A DNA stretch of 64,000 bases from CALBPI01 sp038531945 (lineage in GTDB: Bacteria; Pseudomonadota; Gammaproteobacteria; Steroidobacterales; Woeseiaceae): the NCBI GenBank assembly GCA_038531945.1, contig JBCBBH010000001.1, positions 496,001 to 560,000 of the forward strand. Reading direction: 5' to 3'. The notes under the pieces were generated by a model. It made no database searches. It was not told where the DNA came from and saw nothing but the letters and a program-made list of their open reading frames with translations. Below are positions 42,953 through 52,370 of the stretch, piece by piece. Made by a program: the position numbers and the translations under genes. How positions within the stretch are numbered: the first letter of the stretch is position 1; each line of letters begins with the position of its first letter.

Positions 42953-43461
42953 TCCTGATGCGCCACACCCGACCTGTTCTCGATAAGACTTACTGCTACG
43001 GCAGTTTGGATGTTGCCCTGGCAGACTCCTTTGAGACTGACGCGGACAACGCGTTGGTCAACGTGCCGCGCGTGGACCAGATTGTTTCCAGCCCACTCAC
43101 GCGCGCCCGAGCGCTCGCCGAGCGTATCGCCGCAACCCGGAATCTCGGTGTGCATATTGATCCGCGTCTCAGTGAAATGAACTTTGCGGATTGGGAAGGG
43201 CGGCTCTGGTCGGAAATCCCGCGCGAAGCGCTTGATGTGTGGGCGGCCGATTTTCTCGATGCGCGGCCGCACGGCGGTGAGAGCGTACGCACATTTCAGC
43301 AGCGCTGCCTTGCTGCTGTGACGGAGTGGGCTTCTCACGAGGGCGATACGCTGATCGTGTGTCATGCCGGTGTAGTGCGTGCCGTTTGCGCGCGAGGCAC
43401 CGAAGCCGGCGATTTTGACCGCTCGATCGGTTACGGTGAGACGGTGCAGTGGCACCCCTGA
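42943..43461 (+). CDS. cobC: alpha-ribazole phosphatase (histidine phosphatase family)
   Basis: This 172-residue phosphoglycerate-mutase-like enzyme has the phospho-acceptor His in LMRHTRP, EMNFADWEGR in the middle and VCHAGVVRA with the second His. In the cobalamin pathway this family removes the 5' phosphate from alpha-ribazole phosphate or adenosylcobalamin phosphate. The GTG start overlaps cobS. Sequence alone identifies only the phosphatase superfamily; the assignment to the pathway rests on the operon. Confidence 0.88.
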   Translation: MAVILMRHTRPVLDKTYCYGSLDVALADSFETDADNALVNVPRVDQIVSSPLTRARALAERIAATRNLGVHIDPRLSEMNFADWEGRLWSEIPREALDVWAADFLDARPHGGESVRTFQQRCLAAVTEWASHEGDTLIVCHAGVVRAVCARGTEAGDFDRSIGYGETVQWHP

Positions 43462-43477
43462 CGGAGACCAACCAGAA

Positions 43478-44080
43478 ATGAGCGACGCAGACGAACATAA
43501 AAAAGCCATGCAGAAGCAGCAGGCCAAGCATCGAGCACGTGTTCGTGACACAAAAGATCCGGAACGCGGACTTGTGTTGGTTCACACAGGAAACGGCAAA
43601 GGCAAGTCGAGCTCTGCCTTCGGGGTAATCATCCGAGCGCTCGGCTGGGGCCAGAAGGTGGCCGTTGTCCAGTTCATCAAAGGCAAGTGGATCACTGGCG
43701 AACGCCAGTTTTTCGAGAAGTTTGATGGCCCTGTCGATTGGTTCACGATGGGTGATGGTTTCACCTGGGATACGCAGGACAAAGACGCCGACACGAAGGC
43801 AGCGCAACTGGCGTTCGAGCGCGCTGAAGGCATGTTGCGCAGCGGCGACTACGATCTCGTTGTGCTCGACGAAATCAACATCGCGTTGCGCTATGGCTAT
43901 TTGACCACCGAACAAGTCATCGCAGGGCTTGATGCCAGAGACGCGCGAACCGGTGCGATTCTCACGGGGCGCGATGCGCCTGATGCATTGTGCGACTACG
44001 CGGATCTCGTCAGCGAGATGCGAGAAATCAAACACCCGTATAAAAGCGGGATCCGTGCGCAACGCGGCGTCGATTTCTAG
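43478..44080 (+). CDS. cobO: cob(I)yrinic acid a,c-diamide adenosyltransferase
   Basis: CobO/BtuR transfers the adenosyl group from ATP to the cobalt of corrinoids and works in both synthesis and salvage. The 200-residue protein has the P-loop HTGNGKGKSSSAFG near residue 37, VVQFIKGKW, DLVVLDEINIALRYGYL and a C-terminal HPYKSGIRAQRGVDF typical of the family. A charged N-terminal helix (HKKAMQKQQAKHRARVRD) covers the nucleotide site in relatives. It is 16 bp after cobC and ends before the riboswitch of the next operon. Confidence 0.95.
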   Translation: MSDADEHKKAMQKQQAKHRARVRDTKDPERGLVLVHTGNGKGKSSSAFGVIIRALGWGQKVAVVQFIKGKWITGERQFFEKFDGPVDWFTMGDGFTWDTQDKDADTKAAQLAFERAEGMLRSGDYDLVVLDEINIALRYGYLTTEQVIAGLDARDARTGAILTGRDAPDALCDYADLVSEMREIKHPYKSGIRAQRGVDF

Positions 44081-44149
44081 CCGAAAACTCCGTCATTGGT
44101 TTGACAACGCAGATGGCCAGCGTCACGATACCGCGCAGATGGTGTCGCG

Positions 44150-44310
44150 CACGCGCGGCGAATAGGGAACACGGTTAGAAACCGTGGCTGTACCCGCAAC
44201 TGTGAGCTGGGAGTAAAGGGCCCAAAGCCACTGGCGCTTCGATACGAAAGAAGCACCGGGAAGGCGGCCCCGAGCGATGATCGGCAAGCCAGGAGACCTG
44301 CCATCGCGTC
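44150..44310 (+). promoter_or_regulatory. cobalamin riboswitch upstream of btuB
   Basis: The leader has the core of the AdoCbl riboswitch in order: AATAGGGAACACGG, then CCGTGGCTG, CCCGCAACTGTGAGC, the paired CCACTGG and CCGGGAAGG segments, and the B12 box GCCAGGAGACCTGCC at 44288-44302. Binding of cobalamin should lower expression of btuB and the genes behind it. The 180-nt region after the aptamer (to 44490) forms the expression platform. Confidence 0.95.
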
Positions 44311-44490
44311 GTTCGTCCGGGGACCGGGTTAGTCCACGTGGGCAGTAGAGTCGGACGCTACGCGCCGCACTTTTCTCTGAAACGACAGGCCTTAAGGCCA
44401 GCCGCCCCATGGTTTGCACCATGTCGGCCGTTGCAGTCGTGAATTGAGCATCCAAGCATTGGGCGGCAGGGTGCCAGGGGAGAGAAAACT
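44311..44490 (+). promoter_or_regulatory. long expression platform/leader of the btuB operon
   Basis: This segment has several short complementary stretches (AGGCCTTAAGGCC; CATGGTTTGCACCATG) and ends with AGGGGAGAGAAAACT before the btuB ATG. No terminator with a T tract was seen, so control may act on ribosome-site access rather than on termination. Confidence 0.5.
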
Positions 44491-46356
44491 ATGCGTGTCA
44501 GCTTGACAGCTATGATCCGATATTCCGTTTTGGGCGCCTGTTTGTCGGCGCTTCCTGCAACCGCCGTGATGGCGCAGAACGCGTCGTCAGAAAAGGATGA
44601 GATCGATAACATCATCGTCTCGGCAACCCGTCTTGGACAGACCAGCACAGAGACGGGCTCGAGTATCTCCGTCATCACCGCCGACGATATCGAAGCGCTC
44701 GGCGTCATCTATGCTCTGGATGCTGTCGCGCAAGCACCCGGCGTCACCATCAATCAGAACGGTGCCTTTGGTGGCCAAGCCAGTGTGCGCATCCGCGGGG
44801 CAGCGAGTGAGCAGACACTCGTACTCATCGACGGTGTTCCTGTGAATGACCCCTCCACGCCAGGCGGCGGTTTCAACTTCGCGCGACTGGATACCGAGAA
44901 CATCGAGCGAATCGAAGTTCTGAAAGGCCCACAGTCGACACTGTGGGGGACCGATGCGATCGGCGGTGTGCTGTCTGTGACCACGAAGACGCCGGAGGAG
45001 TCGCTAGGCGGCGAGGTTTTTGCGGAGGCGGGCTCGTTCAACACGTTCCGCGGTGGTGCTTCGGTCTCGAATGCAGGCGCAACCGGTGATTTCCGACTGG
45101 CGGTAGTTTCAGTTGCCAGCGACGGTATCTCCAAAGCCGACGAAGAGAACGGCAACGACGAAGAAGACAGCTTCGATTCTTTGACGATCTCCGCGAAGGG
45201 CGGGTTGAATTTGCCAGGTGATGCACGCCTGAGCGCCGATGTGTTGCTGACTGACGCCGATGCGGAGTTCGATAGCTTTTTCTTCGGCGCACAAGGTAAC
45301 GTCGCTGACGGCGATGAGTTGAGTGAGACTGAGGAGACGGCAGCCAACGTGTCGTTAACCGTACCATTGCTCGACGGCCGACTTGAGAGCCTGTTTCTCG
45401 TTGGCTACTCCGATATCAATCGAGAGAACTTCACCGACGGCGAATCCAGCTTCAGCGCTGAGGGCGAACGCTTGCTGTACCGCTACCAAGGCACGTACAC
45501 GGCGAACGATCGCCATCGATTTGCCTTCGGCGCAGAGCGCGAAGACACGACCGCGAACGAAGACGACACGTCGATCGACGGCCTGTTTGGGCTGTACGAA
45601 TTTACGCCGATCGACGATGTCACCGTGACTGCTGGCATTCGCCGCGACGACCACGAGCGCTTTGGCGCCGAGACGACGGCGCGCCTCGCGGGCGCCTGGC
45701 GACTCGGCGAAGGCCTGTCATTGCGGGCGAGTTGGGGAGAGGGCTTCAAGGCGCCGTCGTTGTTCCAAACGACATTCTTCTGTTGTGGTGCGACAGAGCC
45801 GAACGATGCATTGATCCCAGAGACCTCAGAGGCATTCGACGTCGGTCTCGAATGGGGCTCTTCGGACGGGCGGCTGCAAGTCGGTGCAGCCGTGTTCCGT
45901 CAGGATACCGAGAACCTGATCGATTTCGACTTTGCTATTGGCGGCTACCTCAATATCGCTGAGGTCGAGTCCACCGGGTTGGAACTCACCGGCGATCTGG
46001 CCCTCAGCGAGTCACTCAATCTGTCGCTCGACTATGCCTACATCGACGCGGAAGACGCCGATGGCAATCCGCTCGTCAGACTGCCCGAGCACTCCGGCGA
46101 TCTGACCCTGTCGTACGATCCCGATGGAGCCTTTTCGGGCGCGGTACTCGTGCGATACAACGGCAGCGAAACCAACACGGACACCACGACGCTCGACAAC
46201 TGGCTTCGAGTTGACCTGACCGGACGGTACGCGATCTCCGACAGAGTCGAGGTTTATGGTCGCGTCGAGAACCTGTTCGACGAGGACTACCAGCAAATCC
46301 TGGGCTACGGGACACCGGGTTTGTCGGGGACGCTGGGCGCCCGCGTGCGCTTCTAG
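44491..46356 (+). CDS. btuB: TonB-dependent vitamin B12 receptor, BtuB type
   Basis: This 621-residue outer-membrane receptor imports cobalamin or related corrinoids. It has a signal peptide (to about residue 29, ending VMAQN), a TonB box DNIIVSATR near 40, a plug domain (QAPGVTINQNG..., IERIEVLKGPQSTLWGTDAIGGV) and a 22-strand barrel. The protein ends LGARVRF with the terminal Phe needed for outer-membrane insertion. The E. coli BtuB is 614 residues. The riboswitch upstream strongly supports a B12 substrate. It is followed by btuF after 17 bp. Confidence 0.93.
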   Translation: MRVSLTAMIRYSVLGACLSALPATAVMAQNASSEKDEIDNIIVSATRLGQTSTETGSSISVITADDIEALGVIYALDAVAQAPGVTINQNGAFGGQASVRIRGAASEQTLVLIDGVPVNDPSTPGGGFNFARLDTENIERIEVLKGPQSTLWGTDAIGGVLSVTTKTPEESLGGEVFAEAGSFNTFRGGASVSNAGATGDFRLAVVSVASDGISKADEENGNDEEDSFDSLTISAKGGLNLPGDARLSADVLLTDADAEFDSFFFGAQGNVADGDELSETEETAANVSLTVPLLDGRLESLFLVGYSDINRENFTDGESSFSAEGERLLYRYQGTYTANDRHRFAFGAEREDTTANEDDTSIDGLFGLYEFTPIDDVTVTAGIRRDDHERFGAETTARLAGAWRLGEGLSLRASWGEGFKAPSLFQTTFFCCGATEPNDALIPETSEAFDVGLEWGSSDGRLQVGAAVFRQDTENLIDFDFAIGGYLNIAEVESTGLELTGDLALSESLNLSLDYAYIDAEDADGNPLVRLPEHSGDLTLSYDPDGAFSGAVLVRYNGSETNTDTTTLDNWLRVDLTGRYAISDRVEVYGRVENLFDEDYQQILGYGTPGLSGTLGARVRF

Positions 46357-46373
46357 GCAATTCTGAAACGCTG

Positions 46374-47207
46374 ATGTTCGCGCGCCTCGCCTTGCCCCTG
46401 CTTTTGTCGCTGGTTGCGGCGTGCAGTGACGGACAGGTGGTGGAGAATAAAGCGACCGATGGCGCGCCCATGCGCATTGTCAGCCTGGATCTTTGTGCTG
46501 ATCAGTACGTGCTCAAGTTCGTTGATCGCGAGCGTATTCTCGCGGTCTCACCGGTCGCCACCGCCGACTTTTCGTATATGCGGGAGACGGCCGAGGGTGT
46601 ACCGACTGTCAGGCCCAACGCTGAGGACGTGCTGGTCTTGAAGCCGGATCTCGTCGTGCGGGCGTACGGTGGTGGTCCAAACGCGAAGGCATTTTTCGAG
46701 CGCGCTGGTGTGCCGGTGCTGACCGTCGGTTGGGCCTCTGACATTCCCGCGGTCATGGCGATGATTGAGTCCGTTGCTTCGGATCTCGGTGCACCTGAGT
46801 ACGGCGCTCGTGTGGTTGAACACATGCGAGCCCGCCTTGCGCGTGTGTCCGAGTCAAAAGATCGCGTATCTGCGCTTTACATGACGCCGTCGGGTGTGAC
46901 CACGGGCCCGGGGTCTTTGGTACATGAGATGTTGATGGCAGCCCAGGTCGATAATTTTCAGACGCAACCAGGTTGGCAGCCGATTCCGCTGGAACGGCTG
47001 GCCTACGACAACCCCGACCTTGTCGCGGCCGCGTTTTTTGATTCTCGCACCAATCATCCCGATGCATGGAGCCCGATGCGACACCCGGTGGCGCGACGCC
47101 AGCTTCGAGATCGACCCACCGTGCCGATTAAAGGTGCCTGGACTTCCTGCAGTGGCTGGTACTTACTTGATGCGGTTGAGGCTGTGGCAGAGGGTGCCCG
47201 GTTGTGA
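46374..47207 (+). CDS. btuF: cobalamin-binding periplasmic lipoprotein, BtuF-like
   Basis: This 277-residue TroA/BtuF-type binding protein delivers substrate to the BtuCD importer. It starts with a lipoprotein signal ending LVAAC (Cys 17), so it is membrane-tethered rather than free in the periplasm. MRIVSLDLCADQYVLKFVDRERI and LKPDLVVRAYGG are typical of the helical-backbone binding family. Its stop overlaps the btuC start by 4 bp. Iron-chelate-binding relatives look similar; the riboswitch operon favours corrinoid. Confidence 0.85.
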   Translation: MFARLALPLLLSLVAACSDGQVVENKATDGAPMRIVSLDLCADQYVLKFVDRERILAVSPVATADFSYMRETAEGVPTVRPNAEDVLVLKPDLVVRAYGGGPNAKAFFERAGVPVLTVGWASDIPAVMAMIESVASDLGAPEYGARVVEHMRARLARVSESKDRVSALYMTPSGVTTGPGSLVHEMLMAAQVDNFQTQPGWQPIPLERLAYDNPDLVAAAFFDSRTNHPDAWSPMRHPVARRQLRDRPTVPIKGAWTSCSGWYLLDAVEAVAEGARL

Positions 47208-48190
47208 CACGCGTTTTGACATCCGGTCTGTTGTTCGCGTCGGTTTTGGCGATCTTCGCTGCGTGTTTGTTGGGATCAACGCCGATGGATTTCAGTCGCG
47301 TGCTCGCGGCGCTGGTCGGCGGCGCCGATGCAGGTGACCGGATCGTCGTTTGGTCGATCCGTCTGCCACGCGCGTTGACCGCATTCAGCGTCGGCGCTGC
47401 GCTGGGCCTCAGCGGTGCAGCCCTTCAGGGACTGTTGCGCAACCCGCTCGCGGAACCCGGCGTGCTCGGCGTGTCCGCCACGGCATCATTGATGGCAACC
47501 TTTGCGCTCTACTACGGATTTGTCGCAACGACGCCTTGGGCGTTGCCAATCGCCGCTATCGCGGGCGCAATTTTGGCCACGACGTTGATCGCGTTGGTTG
47601 CGGTTCGAACACACTCGGTGGTGACGCTGATTTTGGTGGGCGTTGGCTTGTCGAGTTTTGCTGGTGCGTTGATGAGCTTGTTGATGAACCTCGCGCCAAA
47701 TCCGTTTTCATTGGCGGACATGATCAATTGGATGCTCGGATCGGTCGCCAATCGTAGCTTTAATGATCTTGGGTTCGCCGCACCGTTTCTGTTTGCGGGT
47801 TGTGCAATCCTGTTTGCGACGCGCCGCGGATTGTCTGCCCTGACCCTGGGGGAGGAGGCGGCCAGCGGCATTGGTCTGAACCTGCGCAAACAAAGAGTGC
47901 TCGTTGTGCTGGGTGCGGGTCTCGCCACCGGCGGAGCGGTCGCACTCGCAGGCGCTATCGGGTTTGTTGGCATCGTTGCCCCACACATCGTGCGTCCCTG
48001 GGTCAACTACGATCCGGCGAGGTCGCTACTGCCCTCCGCTATTCTGGCAGGGCTCCTGCTGGTCATTGCCGATATCGGTGTTCGTGTCATGCCTACCGAC
48101 AACGAGCTCAAACTTGGCGTAGTCGCCGCGCTGGTGGGCGCGCCGGCGTTCGCTTGGATTGCGAGTCGGAGGCGTGCGCTAGATGACTGA
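47204..48190 (+). CDS. btuC: cobalamin ABC transporter permease, BtuC (FecCD family)
   Basis: This 328-residue inner-membrane permease has about ten helices. RLPRALTAFSVGAALGLSGAALQGLLRNPLAEPGVLGVS is the family's most conserved stretch, and GAIGFVGIVAPHIVRPWVNYDPARSLLPSA marks the C-terminal half with the ATPase contact. The start is GTG at 47204, overlapping btuF, and the stop overlaps btuD by 8 bp. Confidence 0.93.
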   Translation: MTRVLTSGLLFASVLAIFAACLLGSTPMDFSRVLAALVGGADAGDRIVVWSIRLPRALTAFSVGAALGLSGAALQGLLRNPLAEPGVLGVSATASLMATFALYYGFVATTPWALPIAAIAGAILATTLIALVAVRTHSVVTLILVGVGLSSFAGALMSLLMNLAPNPFSLADMINWMLGSVANRSFNDLGFAAPFLFAGCAILFATRRGLSALTLGEEAASGIGLNLRKQRVLVVLGAGLATGGAVALAGAIGFVGIVAPHIVRPWVNYDPARSLLPSAILAGLLLVIADIGVRVMPTDNELKLGVVAALVGAPAFAWIASRRRALDD

Positions 48191-48944
48191 TTTAGTTGCT
48201 CAAGAGCTCACTGTCGTGCGCGACGGCACTACGCTGGTCGATCGATCGAGCTTCGAATGTCGAACTGGTGAGCTCGTCGCTCTGCTCGGCCCCAACGGGG
48301 CGGGCAAGACCACGCTGCTTCGCGCGGTGCTGGGTTTGACACCAGTGACAAGCGGAAGCGCGTTGCTGGCTGGAGATGATACGCAGGAACTATCTGCCTC
48401 TGCGCGGGCGCGACGGGTTAGCTACCTACCACAGCGTCGGCCTTTGGCGTGGCCCAGTCCCGTGCGTGACGTCGTCGCCCTCGGTCGCTTTGCACACGGC
48501 GCAGCGCTCGGGCGCCTTAGCAATACCGATCAGGATGCGGTCGCCGCCGCCATCACAGCTTGCGATCTTGAAGCGCTCGCCGACCGCGGCACGGAGACAC
48601 TCTCGGGTGGTGAACTGGCCCGGGCGCATTTCGCGAGAGCATTCGCGGCTCAGGCGCCGCTGCTTGTCGCAGACGAGCCGGTTGCAGCGCTCGACCCGCG
48701 CCACCAATACCGAATCATGCAGCTTGTCCGCGATTTCGTCGCAGCGGGTGGCGGTGCGCTGGTCGTGCTGCACGACATCACACTGGCCGCACGCTTTGCC
48801 GATCGGTTGCTGTGGATGCAGGATGGAAGAGTGGTCGCTGAGGGAACGCCGGCCGACACGCTGTCGGTTGAACGGTTGGCAGAAGTGTATGGCGTTCGCG
48901 CGTCTGTTGACGGTGATAAGGTCGATATCCAAGGTGCGTTGTGA
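48183..48944 (+). CDS. btuD: cobalamin ABC transporter ATP-binding protein, BtuD
   Basis: This 253-residue ATPase has Walker A GPNGAGKTT near residue 36, signature LSGGELARAHFARAF and Walker B VADEPVAALDP. It ends with VYGVRASVDGDKV, an extension common in BtuD/FhuC-type ATPases. It completes the BtuFCD importer. Its stop overlaps the cobQ start. Confidence 0.93.
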   Translation: MTDLVAQELTVVRDGTTLVDRSSFECRTGELVALLGPNGAGKTTLLRAVLGLTPVTSGSALLAGDDTQELSASARARRVSYLPQRRPLAWPSPVRDVVALGRFAHGAALGRLSNTDQDAVAAAITACDLEALADRGTETLSGGELARAHFARAFAAQAPLLVADEPVAALDPRHQYRIMQLVRDFVAAGGGALVVLHDITLAARFADRLLWMQDGRVVAEGTPADTLSVERLAEVYGVRASVDGDKVDIQGAL

Positions 48945-50422
48945 CTGGAAGAGCGCTGATGTTGCAAGGTACAGGCTCGGATGTCGGCAAGTCGACGCTG
49001 GTTGCAGCACTAGCACGCGTCGCGCGCCGTCTTGGTCTCGCGGTTGCACCATTCAAGCCGCAGAACATGTCGAACAACGCTGCCGCCTGCGAGACCGGTG
49101 GTGAAATTGGACGCGCCCAGGCTTTACAGGCTATGGCGGCCGGGCTTCGGCCTGAGGTCGATTTCAATCCGGTGCTGCTGAAACCGCAAACAGATCGAAC
49201 ATCACAAGTCGTCGTGCACGGCAACCCGATATCGACGCGCGAAGCGGCCGCTTACATCCGCGAACGAGGCGCATTGCTGCGACCCGTGATGGAGAGCTTC
49301 CAGCGACTGATTGAAAAGTACGAGCTCGTGATTGTTGAGGGCGCAGGCAGTCCGGCCGAGATCAACCTTCGCCACGGCGACATCGCCAACATGGGATTCG
49401 CGACACACGCGCAGGTGCCCGTTTGTATTGTGGCCGACATTGAGCGTGGGGGTGTGATCGCCAGCCTCGTCGGCACGAAGGCGGTGCTTGATCCGGAAGA
49501 CGCGGCGATGATCAAGGGCTTTATCGTCAACAAATTTCGCGGCGACCCGACACTCTTTGATTCGGGTGTCGAGGCGATCGAATTGCAAACGGGGTGGCGC
49601 TCTTATGGCGTCGTACCGTGGTTGCCTGCGACGGCGCGACTTCCGGCTGAGGATGCCGTCAGCCTGGCGCCCACCCACGAGGATAAGCGTCCACGATTGC
49701 ACATCGTGGCACCGATGTTGTCGCGCATGGCAAATTTCGATGACGCAGATCCGTTGTCACAGCAAGCCGGCGTGCAGTTCGACTGGGTGAAGCCCGGCCA
49801 GCCGATCCCGAGGACTGCCGATGTCATCATTTTGTTCGGTACGAAATCAACTTTGGGTGATCTTGAGTTCTTGCGTGAACAAGGCTGGGACCACGATATC
49901 CTCGCGCACGCACATCGAGGTGGACGGGTGCTTGGAATTTGTGGCGGGTTTCAGATGCTCGGACACGAGATTCATGATCCTGATGGCGTTGATGGTCCGC
50001 CCGGTCGTATCGACGGTCTTGGGTTGCTTGACGTCGCGACCACGATGCGTCACGAGAAAACCGTGCAGCCCGTTGAGGGGCATGATGTGGTGGGCGATCT
50101 GCCGGTGACGGGTTATGAAATCCATGCGGGCGAGACGGTTGGACCGGATTGCCATCGCGCCATGTTTCTTCTCGATAAAGGTCCAGACGGTGCACGCAGC
50201 GCGGACGGCCGTATCTCCGGCACTTACGTGCATGGCATGTTCGCCAGCGATGCGTTCCGAGAGCGTTGGTTGGTCGAGGCTGGCGCGAGCGAATTGACGC
50301 GCTTTAACTACCGAGCCAACGTCGAGTCGGCACTGGACAGTGTCGCCGATCATGTTGAGCGTGTCGTCGATGTGGAGACATTGTTTTCTGCGGCCGCGAC
50401 ACCGCGCTTCAAGGCGTTTTAG
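48941..50422 (+). CDS. cobQ: cobyric acid synthase (glutamine-hydrolysing)
   Basis: CobQ/CbiP amidates four carboxylates of adenosyl-cobyrinic a,c-diamide. The 493-residue protein has the ATP-binding start LMLQGTGSDVGKSTLVAALAR, FKPQNMSNNAAAC, and a class I glutamine amidotransferase C-terminal domain with Cys in VLGICGGFQMLG and His in GTYVHGMF. It is the only enzyme in the window acting before cobyric acid. It starts with GTG overlapping btuD. Confidence 0.95.
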   Translation: MTGRALMLQGTGSDVGKSTLVAALARVARRLGLAVAPFKPQNMSNNAAACETGGEIGRAQALQAMAAGLRPEVDFNPVLLKPQTDRTSQVVVHGNPISTREAAAYIRERGALLRPVMESFQRLIEKYELVIVEGAGSPAEINLRHGDIANMGFATHAQVPVCIVADIERGGVIASLVGTKAVLDPEDAAMIKGFIVNKFRGDPTLFDSGVEAIELQTGWRSYGVVPWLPATARLPAEDAVSLAPTHEDKRPRLHIVAPMLSRMANFDDADPLSQQAGVQFDWVKPGQPIPRTADVIILFGTKSTLGDLEFLREQGWDHDILAHAHRGGRVLGICGGFQMLGHEIHDPDGVDGPPGRIDGLGLLDVATTMRHEKTVQPVEGHDVVGDLPVTGYEIHAGETVGPDCHRAMFLLDKGPDGARSADGRISGTYVHGMFASDAFRERWLVEAGASELTRFNYRANVESALDSVADHVERVVDVETLFSAAATPRFKAF

Positions 50423-50424
50423 AC

Positions 50425-51375
50425 GTGACCGCGGTGATGGTGCTTTTGGCCTGGATGATTGAACTCGCTGTGGGTTGGCCCGATGCGATGTACCGGTGGA
50501 TTCGTCATCCGGTGGTTTGGATCGGTGCATTGATCAGCGGACTCGAGCGACTGCTGAATCGCGAGGTGCATTCGCGAAGGCGCCAGTGGTTGCTGGGGGC
50601 GATGGTGACTATTGTGGTGGTCAGCATCACGTGGAGCATCGCGACGCTCGCCGTTGCACTCGCGCAGGGACCGCTCGCCGAGGTCGTCGTTGGCGCGGTT
50701 ATCGGCGCAAGCTTGTTGGCCTCACGCAGCCTGCATGAGCACGTCGCTGCGGTTGCCGTGGCACTGAAAGCCGGCGATCTCTCTCGATCGCGTTCGGCGG
50801 TCGCGCATATCGTCGGTCGTGATCCCAGTCAGCTGGACGAGCCGGCTATTGCCAGAGCCGCTATCGAGAGCCTTGCAGAAAACACCTCCGATGGTGTCGT
50901 TGCGCCGTTGTTTTGGGGCGTACTGCTGGGTTTGCCCGGTTTGGCTGCGTACAAGGCAATCAATACATTGGACTCAATGATTGGACATCGAAATGCGCGC
51001 TATGAGTGCTTTGGTAAATGCGCTGCACGACTGGACGATGCGGTCAACTGGATTCCCGCCCGGATTACCGCCGCGCTTTTCGTTCTTGCCGCCAAGATCA
51101 GCGCGACAGCCTGGCAGGTGATGTGGCGCGACTCGAGCCACCACCGATCTGTAAACGCAGGTTGGCCCGAGGCGGCCATGGCCGGCGCGTTGCAAATCCG
51201 GTTGTCGGGTCCAAGGCAGTATGCCGATACGGTAGCCGTTGAACCATGGCTCAATGAAGGCGCAGAAGATCCTGACGCCGCTGCGGTTGAACGCGCCCTG
51301 CGGCTGTATGTGCGTGCTATGGGCATAGCGATGGTGTTGCTCATCATCATCGCTCTCTTGCAGGCCGGTCTGTGA
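50425..51375 (+). CDS. cbiB: adenosylcobinamide-phosphate synthase
   Basis: This 316-residue integral membrane enzyme attaches aminopropanol (phosphate) to cobyric acid. Family landmarks are ELAVGWPDAMYRWIRHPVVWIG near the start, AIARAAIESLAENTSDGVVAPLFW, AYKAINTLDSMIGHRNARYECFG and the RLSGPRQYADT segment. It begins with GTG 2 bp after cobQ and overlaps the aminotransferase gene by 4 bp. Confidence 0.94.
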   Translation: MTAVMVLLAWMIELAVGWPDAMYRWIRHPVVWIGALISGLERLLNREVHSRRRQWLLGAMVTIVVVSITWSIATLAVALAQGPLAEVVVGAVIGASLLASRSLHEHVAAVAVALKAGDLSRSRSAVAHIVGRDPSQLDEPAIARAAIESLAENTSDGVVAPLFWGVLLGLPGLAAYKAINTLDSMIGHRNARYECFGKCAARLDDAVNWIPARITAALFVLAAKISATAWQVMWRDSSHHRSVNAGWPEAAMAGALQIRLSGPRQYADTVAVEPWLNEGAEDPDAAAVERALRLYVRAMGIAMVLLIIIALLQAGL

Positions 51376-52370
51376 GTACCGATCTTCAACACGGTGGGGC
51401 GCTCGACCGAGTCGCTGCTCGTTTTCCATCGGCACCATCGCCGTGGATCGATTTGTCCACCGGCATCAATCCGTGGGCTTGGCCGGTCGATCGTGTCGAC
51501 ATCGATTGTCTCCATCGTCTGCCGACATACGCCGATATGGATCGGTGTCGGCAGGCAATGGCCGCAGCATTCGGTGCGCCAGCAGACGCTGTCGCACTCG
51601 TTCCCGGCACCGAAATCGCGATTCGATTGCTGCCGAAGATTCTTGATGTCTCTCGGGTCGTCGTGTTGACACCGAGTTATGGCGATCACGCGGAGACTTG
51701 GGCGGCGGCAGGTGTGGATCTAGTGCAGAGCGGTGAACCACTTGACCATCGGGACGACGCAAACGTGATCGTCGTCTGTAACCCCAACAATCCCGATGGG
51801 CGATGTTTCGATCCGACGGCGCTGAAGTCCGTCCGTGAGCGACTCGCCGAGCGCGGCGGTTGGCTCATCATTGACGAGGCTTACGCGGATCTCGACCCGG
51901 ATCAGAGCCTGTCACCGATGGCCGGTTTACCCGGTCTGATTGTTCTGCGCTCAACCGGAAAGTTCTTCGGCTTGCCGGGTCTTCGACTGGGGGCTGTGCT
52001 GGGCCCGCCAGATGTCATGGCAGCGCTCAATCAACTGCTGGGCGTTTGGCAGATTTCCGGGCCTGCACTCGCGATCGGCGCCGTGGCCTATGCTGACACA
52101 GACTGGCAGGAGGCGATGCGGCGGCACCTGGCCGAAGTGCGCGCTCGGGTCGATGACGTGCTAGTGGCACAAGGTGTTCGCGTCACCGGTGGCACGGATC
52201 TGTACCGATATCTTGAGTTCGAGGATGCGCATGCGATTTGGCATCAGCTTTGTTTGCGCGGGATTTACACGCGTCGTTTCGAGTGGACGAAACATCACTT
52301 GCGCATGGGTCTACCGCCGACGCCGGCCGCCGAAACGCGATTGATGGAGGCCTTATCCCTTGAGTGCTAA
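51372..52370 (+). CDS. cobD: threonine-phosphate decarboxylase/CobC-type aminotransferase
   Basis: This 332-residue PLP enzyme of the class I aminotransferase fold supplies the aminopropanol linker from threonine phosphate in Salmonella-type pathways. FPSAPSPWIDLSTGINPWAWP at the N-terminus is characteristic; CNPNNPDGR, IIDEAYADL and the PLP Lys in LRSTGKFFGLPGLRLG follow. It is the last gene of the riboswitch-led operon and its 3' end overlaps the convergent cobU by 18 bp. Confidence 0.9.
   Translation: MSTDLQHGGALDRVAARFPSAPSPWIDLSTGINPWAWPVDRVDIDCLHRLPTYADMDRCRQAMAAAFGAPADAVALVPGTEIAIRLLPKILDVSRVVVLTPSYGDHAETWAAAGVDLVQSGEPLDHRDDANVIVVCNPNNPDGRCFDPTALKSVRERLAERGGWLIIDEAYADLDPDQSLSPMAGLPGLIVLRSTGKFFGLPGLRLGAVLGPPDVMAALNQLLGVWQISGPALAIGAVAYADTDWQEAMRRHLAEVRARVDDVLVAQGVRVTGGTDLYRYLEFEDAHAIWHQLCLRGIYTRRFEWTKHHLRMGLPPTPAAETRLMEALSLEC

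Noticed and set aside
43169..44062. A 297-residue minus-strand ORF under cobC/cobO
   Set aside because: Shadow of two well-identified cobalamin genes; no recognisable domains.
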